Under the pieces are notes generated by a model. That model was not told the DNA's origin, searched no databases, and worked only from the letters and a program-made list of their open reading frames with translations. Below are positions 6,191 to 9,465 of a DNA stretch of 9,465 bases, piece after piece. The DNA lies in the NCBI GenBank assembly GCA_026982835.1, contig JALSGI010000804.1:1-9465 (forward strand), given 5' to 3'. Within the stretch, counting starts at the first letter, position 1; each line of letters begins with the position of its first letter. The stretch comes from Planctomycetota bacterium (GTDB taxonomy: Bacteria; Planctomycetota; Planctomycetia; Pirellulales; S012-138). Position numbers and translations under genes: made by a program.

Positions 6191-8458
6191 TCAACGGCGG
6201 AACAAAAACTCCGGACTGTTCAACAGCGCCCAGGCCACATCTTCCCAGGCCCGGCGGCGCCCCTGCCGGTGCTGCCGCACGTAGGCCAGCAAGTGGACTT
6301 GTTCTTCGGCCTGGGGCGGGCGACTCAGGGTGCTCCAATAAAGATAATCGAGGATTTCCTGGTCGGACTTGCCCTGCCGCAGCATGCGTCCCAGCACGTT
6401 GTCCGAGCGTGTCAGCAGTTGGTGGACCACCGGACCGCTGAGCAGCTCGAACGCCTGCTTGAGCGTGGTTTCAGGGCGGCGTTCGCACTCGCAGGGGATG
6501 ATCCGCGGCGGCTTGCCGAACAAAAGCAACAGGCGGTCGCCACTTCCCGGCGGCCGATCCCGCAGCCGCACGGCCCGCACCCCGGCCACCTGCGTGGCTT
6601 GTGTTCCCAGCGGATAGCCGTTGAAGTGCAGGGGCGTTTGCAGCACCTGGGCCAGCGAGGTGGCCAACTGCTCGGCCGCCAGGCGCCGCAAGGGCGTGTA
6701 GGCGAACAGCTCGGCAAACTCACGGTTCTCCGGCCCGCTACGCCAGGAAAGCTGGTAAACCCGAGAGCGCATGATCCGCCGGATCAAGTGGCGCAGATCG
6801 AACCGGTGGGCCGTGAAATCCTCGCACAACGCCTCCAGCACCCGGGGATAGACCGCCGGGTTGGTGTCCCGAAAGTCGTCCACCGGGTCCACCAACCCTC
6901 GGCCCATCAAGTGGAACCACACCCGATTCACCTGCGTGGCCACAAAGCGGGGATTCTCCGGGGAAGCCACCCAGGCGGCCAGGGCCTCCAGCGGATCGTC
7001 TCCGGGGCGCGGCCCTTGGGGAACATCACTCAAGAAACCCGGCCGGGCCGGCTTTCCGGTTCTCGGATTGATCACTTCGCCCCGGGGAGCCAGATACACG
7101 ATCTGCTCGCCGTCGAACTGGTGCTTGTCGTTGCGGTCCAGGCGGCGGTTTTCCAGGATCTTGTAACGCACCCGCCCAAACAGCGCAGCCCAATGGTAAT
7201 AGTCGTCCTGCGTCCAGCGATCAAAGGGGTGATTGTGGCACTTGGCACACTGGAGCCGCACGCCCAGGAACACTCGGGCGGTGTTCTCGGCCCGCTCTTC
7301 CACCGTGCGATTGGCCCGATACCAGTTGGCCGCCGGCACCCGGTAAGTGCTCCCCCGGGCGGCGATCAGCTCGTAGCACATTCGGTCCAGCGGCTTTCCC
7401 TCCTGCAAGCTTTGCCGCAGCCAGTTGAAGATGACGCTGACGCCTTTGCGGTCCAGCTGTTTTTCTTCCACGCGCAGCACGTCGCACCACTTCTGCGCCC
7501 AGAAGTCGGCAAACTCCGGGTGCTGCAACAGCTGCTCGATGAGCCGGTCGCGTTTGTCGGGGCGGGGATCGCTAGCAAAGCGGCGGGCTTCCGCGGCCGT
7601 GGGTAGCCGGCCCAGAAGATCCAAGTAGGCCCGACGCAAGTATTCCACATCCTCGCACAAGGGAGCCGGGTTGATGCGAAGCTGCTTTAGCCGGGCGAAC
7701 ACCAGGCGGTCGATAAAGTTGCGCGGTTCGGGACCTTGCCACTGCCACTGCGGCCGCCGCGGCACGAACGCCACCCGCACGGCTACCTGCCGGTTCAAAA
7801 ACCGCACCAGCACGGTGCTTTGCCCGTCGCTGCGCCTCCGCACCCGTCCCTCGGGAGTCACTTCCACGCGCTGATCCACCGCTTCGTAAACGGCCAGCCA
7901 GGTCACGTCCCGGGCGGAGCCGTCGGAGAAACGAGCTTGCACGCGAAGTTGGACTTCCTCCCGAGGCGCTTCGACCACCACGTCCCGGGGATCGACTCGA
8001 AGCTCCACCACTTGCGGGGCCTCTTGGGCGTCGTCCGGGGCCCCCTGCTCGATCCAGTGGAGCAGGATGCGGTACAGCCGCGAATCCGTGCCGAAGCGCT
8101 TGCCGCCCTGGTGGGCCAGCTGGAGAGTGGCCTTGCGGAGCAGGAGGCTTTGCTCGGGCCGGAGCAGGTCGATGCGGCGGCCCAACTGGTCCCGCACCAG
8201 CGCCTGGTGATCCCAGGCGGGATCGTCCCCGCGCAGCGAAAGCCGAAACCCTCCCTTGCCGTTCTTGTTGCCGTGGCAAGTGCCCCGGTTGCAGCCTGCC
8301 TTGGCCAGCACGGCCTGTACGTCCACGCGATAGGAGACCGGGGAAGGCCCCTCCTGCCCCCAGGCCCCCGCCGGCACAACCGCCCAGCTTAGCCAGGCAA
8401 TCGTCAAAACGCTCCACTTGGGCATGAAGAGTTTCCTCGGCAAGGTAGGTGAACACAT
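6191..8458 (-). CDS. exported DUF1549/DUF1553 (PSD1-type) protein with two haem-like motifs
   Basis: This is a large planctomycete-type secreted protein of unknown reaction. Numbered from the ATG at 8458 (755 residues), it has a signal peptide (hydrophobic core about 16-31, cleavage near AWG-QE at 34/35). An N-terminal cytochrome-like segment contains GCNRGTCHG (55-63), a CX4CH motif typical of this subfamily, followed by GGFRLSLRGDDP (69-80). A beta-rich, possibly Ig-like region follows (about 148-233). DUF1549 spans roughly 245-432 (NFIDRLVFARL, YLRRAYLDLLGRLPTAAE) and contains a canonical CAKCH haem-binding motif (404-408) within FLGVRLQCAKCHNHPFDRW. DUF1553 spans about 490-740 (NPRFVATQVNRVWFHLMGRG, VDDFRDTNP, LLNSPEFLFRR). 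The start at 8458 has GGAGG 9 nt upstream; an ATG at 8425 with GAGG 9 nt upstream would give 744 residues and a shorter signal peptide and is nearly as likely. It is the first gene of an operon with DUF1501. Confidence 0.94.
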   Translation of the reverse strand: MCSPTLPRKLFMPKWSVLTIAWLSWAVVPAGAWGQEGPSPVSYRVDVQAVLAKAGCNRGTCHGNKNGKGGFRLSLRGDDPAWDHQALVRDQLGRRIDLLRPEQSLLLRKATLQLAHQGGKRFGTDSRLYRILLHWIEQGAPDDAQEAPQVVELRVDPRDVVVEAPREEVQLRVQARFSDGSARDVTWLAVYEAVDQRVEVTPEGRVRRRSDGQSTVLVRFLNRQVAVRVAFVPRRPQWQWQGPEPRNFIDRLVFARLKQLRINPAPLCEDVEYLRRAYLDLLGRLPTAAEARRFASDPRPDKRDRLIEQLLQHPEFADFWAQKWCDVLRVEEKQLDRKGVSVIFNWLRQSLQEGKPLDRMCYELIAARGSTYRVPAANWYRANRTVEERAENTARVFLGVRLQCAKCHNHPFDRWTQDDYYHWAALFGRVRYKILENRRLDRNDKHQFDGEQIVYLAPRGEVINPRTGKPARPGFLSDVPQGPRPGDDPLEALAAWVASPENPRFVATQVNRVWFHLMGRGLVDPVDDFRDTNPAVYPRVLEALCEDFTAHRFDLRHLIRRIMRSRVYQLSWRSGPENREFAELFAYTPLRRLAAEQLATSLAQVLQTPLHFNGYPLGTQATQVAGVRAVRLRDRPPGSGDRLLLLFGKPPRIIPCECERRPETTLKQAFELLSGPVVHQLLTRSDNVLGRMLRQGKSDQEILDYLYWSTLSRPPQAEEQVHLLAYVRQHRQGRRRAWEDVAWALLNSPEFLFRR

Positions 8459-8479
8459 TATTTGTTTCCTCCCCCTGCA

Positions 8480-8509
8480 CCGCAAGCCAAACCCCAGCTT
8501 GGGGTGCGG
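8480..8509 (-). promoter_or_regulatory. leader hairpin upstream of the DUF1549/DUF1553 gene
   Basis: ACCCCA (8491-8496) and TGGGGT (8500-8505) form a perfect 6-bp stem with a 3-nt loop, and the outer arms CCGCA (8480-8484) and TGCGG (8505-8509) can extend it with a bulge. It ends 4 nt upstream of the polypurine ribosome binding site (GGAGG at plus 8468-8472). It could be a 5' leader structure that influences ribosome access, or a weak terminator for the decayed transposase gene upstream. No convincing -35/-10 pair was found next to it. Confidence 0.35.
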
Positions 8510-8529
8510 CTGAAATTTTGTGGCGGTTT

Positions 8530-8911
8530 TCAGGCAGCCTGGCGGATGCAGGTGGTCCAAAGGTGGTCAAAAGTTCCATCCAGCAATGCCGCCCGCAGGC
8601 TCAACACCGCCTCGGCCCGGCGTTTTCGCCAGTTGCGCATCCCCGATCCCTTACACCGCGCCCCCACCAGGTGCTTGCACGTCCCCTCCACCGCGCCGCT
8701 GCCGATGGGAAGCCCCAAAGCCCGACGGCGCGGATGGTCCAAACGCCTCGCGTTGTGACGTATATATACGGCCAATCTCCGTAACGCCTTCCGCCTTCTC
8801 CGACTCCCAAAGCCACCGCTCTTTGCTCAACCGCACGCCGAAGTCCTCCAGTAAAAACTTTTGCACTTGCTCCCCGGGCATCCAGGCCCTCAGGCGTACG
8901 AGTTTACTCAG
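8530..8911 (-). pseudogene. ISKra4-like transposase remnant, frameshifted and internally deleted
   Basis: The minus strand from about 8800 to the TGA at 8530 encodes a C-terminal transposase segment with YIRHNARRLDHPRRR, then GLPIGSGAVEGTCKHLVGAR, CKGSGMRNW and a final AEAVLSLRAALLDGTFDHLW. The IGSGxVExxCK...GxRxKxSGMxW pattern is characteristic of ISKra4-family transposases; the Glu of GSGAVE is probably a catalytic acid (inference). Upstream in another frame (8911 down to about 8790), RLRAWMPGEQVQKFLLEDFG and VRLSKE resemble the N-terminal helix-turn-helix region of such transposases. The two parts are joined without the several hundred residues that normally lie between them and are in different frames, so the gene is dead. 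No terminal inverted repeats or target duplication could be identified. The family call rests on the C-terminal motif; the N-terminal part is less certain. Confidence 0.72.
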
Positions 8912-8975
8912 CTAGCACATCACTTGGTTTAGCGTTTCCATGCCAGGAGAGAATGAGCGTTTTTTTCTTGCAAGT

Positions 8976-9059
8976 GGCGAGCCGCTGGCTTCAGCTGGCG
9001 GAGAAGAATAACCAAAAGCGCTTATTCGGCTCTCCCCGGACTGAAGTCCGGGGCTCGCC
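8976..9059. repeat. REP-like dyad 1 (inverted plus forward unit)
   Basis: GGCGAGCC (8976-8983) leads into a 9-bp stem, 8982-8990 with 8993-9001 (two G-T pairs, loop TC). After an AT-rich spacer, the stem CCCCGGACT (9034-9042) with AGTCCGGGG (9045-9053, loop GA) is followed by GGCTCGCC (9052-9059). The two units point away from each other, so the 84-bp segment is itself bounded by perfect 8-bp inverted tags. Spacer ends read GGAGAAGA on the left and CGGCTCTCC on the right, as in dyad 2. Confidence 0.8.
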
Positions 9060-9081
9060 ACTGGGTGCTTCCGCACCGGGC
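9060..9081 (+). repeat. secondary hairpin motif (copy 1)
   Basis: Directly after the forward unit of dyad 1, GGTGC (9064-9068) and GCACC (9073-9077) form a stem around TTCC within the context ACTGGG...CCGGG. A very similar segment follows dyad 2 at 9281-9302 and a related one is at 9151-9168, so this is a second recurring module of the array. Confidence 0.6.
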
Positions 9082-9150
9082 AGGAAAAAGCGTGTTTTGT
9101 GGAAAACAACGTACAGAGTGAAGTGGCGGCTCACCAGGAGGTTCGCCCTC

Positions 9151-9168
9151 CCAGGGAGCTTCCGCTCC
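9151..9168 (+). repeat. secondary hairpin motif (copy 2)
   Basis: GGAGC (9155-9159) and GCTCC (9164-9168) pair around TTCC, the same loop as copy 1 but with changed and still complementary stem bases. It is preceded at 9125-9134 by GGCGGCTCAC, which may be a worn tag of a lost forward unit. Confidence 0.5.
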
Positions 9169-9200
9169 GTTGCAAGAAAAAACGTTTCTTCTTGCAACGG
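9167..9200. repeat. perfect 12-bp inverted repeat with AT-rich loop
   Basis: CCGTTGCAAGAA (9167-9178) and TTCTTGCAACGG (9189-9200) are exact reverse complements around a 10-nt AT-rich loop. The right arm ends on the first two bases of the tag that opens dyad 2. The TTGCAAG motif also appears near other units (CTTGCAAG at 8968-8975, TTTGCAAG at 3884-3891), so it may be a conserved linker between repeat modules. Confidence 0.65.
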
Positions 9201-9281
9201 CGAGCCGCCAGCTTCAGCTGGCGGAGAAGATCGACATGCGTTTTTTTTGGCTCTCCGGGCGGCTAAAGCCGGGGGCTCGCT
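9199..9281. repeat. REP-like dyad 2 (inverted plus forward unit)
   Basis: GGCGAGCC (9199-9206) opens a perfect 9-bp stem, CCGCCAGCT (9205-9213) with AGCTGGCGG (9216-9224, loop TC). After a spacer containing T8, an imperfect stem centred on GGCT-AA-AGCC (9261-9270) is followed by GGCTCGCT (9274-9281), one mismatch from the tag. Length and spacer ends match dyad 1 closely. Confidence 0.78.
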
Positions 9282-9302
9282 ACTGGGAGCTTCTGCACCG
9301 GG
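9281..9302 (+). repeat. secondary hairpin motif (copy 3)
   Basis: After the forward unit of dyad 2 the sequence again reads ACTGGG, GAGC, TTCT, GCACC, GGG. It aligns with copy 1 at 9061-9080 but carries an imperfect stem (GGAGC against GCACC). Its position relative to the forward unit is the same as for copy 1. Confidence 0.5.
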
Positions 9303-9314
9303 GGCGTGGGGGAT

Positions 9315-9403
9315 GGCGAGCCGGGAGCGTCAGCTCCCGGAGACAATGAAAAACACGCGCTGACTTGCAGATTGGCTCCGCGAGTTGACACTCGCGGCTC
9401 GCT
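9315..9403. repeat. REP-like dyad 3 (inverted plus forward unit)
   Basis: GGCGAGCC (9315-9322) opens a perfect 8-bp stem, CCGGGAGC (9321-9328) with GCTCCCGG (9333-9340). After a spacer, CCGCGAGT (9378-9385) with ACTCGCGG (9390-9397) forms a second perfect 8-bp stem, followed by GGCTCGCT (9396-9403). Orientation and dimensions repeat those of dyads 1 and 2 with unrelated stem sequences. Confidence 0.78.
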
Positions 9404-9424
9404 GTTACGAGAACGCACGCAACC

Positions 9425-9452
9425 GGCGAGCCGCGCGCCGGCAGCCGGCGGT
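9425..9452 (-). repeat. REP-like unit (inverted), array continues past the window
   Basis: GGCGAGCC (9425-9432) is followed by a GC-rich palindrome, CGCCGGC (9436-9442) with GCCGGCG (9444-9450). It is in the orientation expected for the left half of a fourth dyad, whose right half would lie beyond the window end. Confidence 0.65.
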
Positions 9453-9465
9453 TGGCCAGCGTAGC

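Noticed and set aside
6143..7606. 487-codon plus-strand frame opposite the DUF1549/DUF1553 gene
   Set aside because: Antisense shadow; the minus frame carries the CXXCH motif and both domains.
8953..9363. 136-codon plus-strand frame through the hairpin array
   Set aside because: The predicted peptide is translated repeat sequence (recurring GSPLGASAPG-like phrases) and has no convincing ribosome binding site.
8976..9465. CRISPR array
   Set aside because: Repeats are hairpins of variable sequence in alternating orientation with uneven spacing, not identical direct repeats with uniform spacers, and no cas gene is present.

Overview
The window is GC-rich chromosomal DNA from a bacterium that is very probably a planctomycete (Planctomycetota, perhaps Pirellulales). 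The main evidence is a tandem pair encoding a large exported DUF1549/DUF1553 (PSD1-type) protein and a Tat-exported DUF1501 protein, a combination typical of that phylum. I cannot fix the genus from the sequence. All genes read leftward (minus strand) except one 76-residue protein on the plus strand.

Layout from left to right. Positions 1-104 hold hairpin repeats. Positions 105-593 (minus) encode a 162-residue protein of unknown function. Positions 684-3230 (minus) encode the RNA-binding protein Tex, with a long basic, Pro-rich tail and a good sigma70-type promoter at 3318-3346. Positions 3523-3753 (plus) encode the 76-residue protein, divergent from tex. Positions 3754-4002 hold a hairpin repeat and a half copy of one. 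Positions 4003-4488 (minus) encode a YbgC/FcbJ-like hotdog thioesterase. Positions 4489-4710 hold a 112-bp element with perfect 12-bp inverted ends. Positions 4711-6117 (DUF1501) and 6191-8458 (DUF1549/DUF1553), both minus, form a two-gene operon transcribed in the order DUF1549/DUF1553 then DUF1501. Positions 8530-8911 hold a broken ISKra4-like transposase remnant. The last ~490 bp (8976-9465) are a dense non-coding array of hairpin repeats.

The most notable structure is the repeat family. Each unit is an 8-9 bp hairpin flanked on one side by an almost invariant tag, GGCTCGCC (GGCGAGCC when inverted). Stem sequences differ between units but stay complementary, and units in the right-hand array alternate in orientation, giving head-to-head dyads of about 83-89 bp. 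This resembles the REP/BIME organisation known from enterobacteria and Pseudomonas. Copies also lie at 8-33 and 3857-3882, so the family is dispersed between genes. No transposase that could mobilise it is visible in the window.

Functionally the window mixes housekeeping genes (tex, thioesterase) with one lineage-specific export operon. I found no defence system, CRISPR array, tRNA, rRNA, biosynthetic cluster or intact mobile element.
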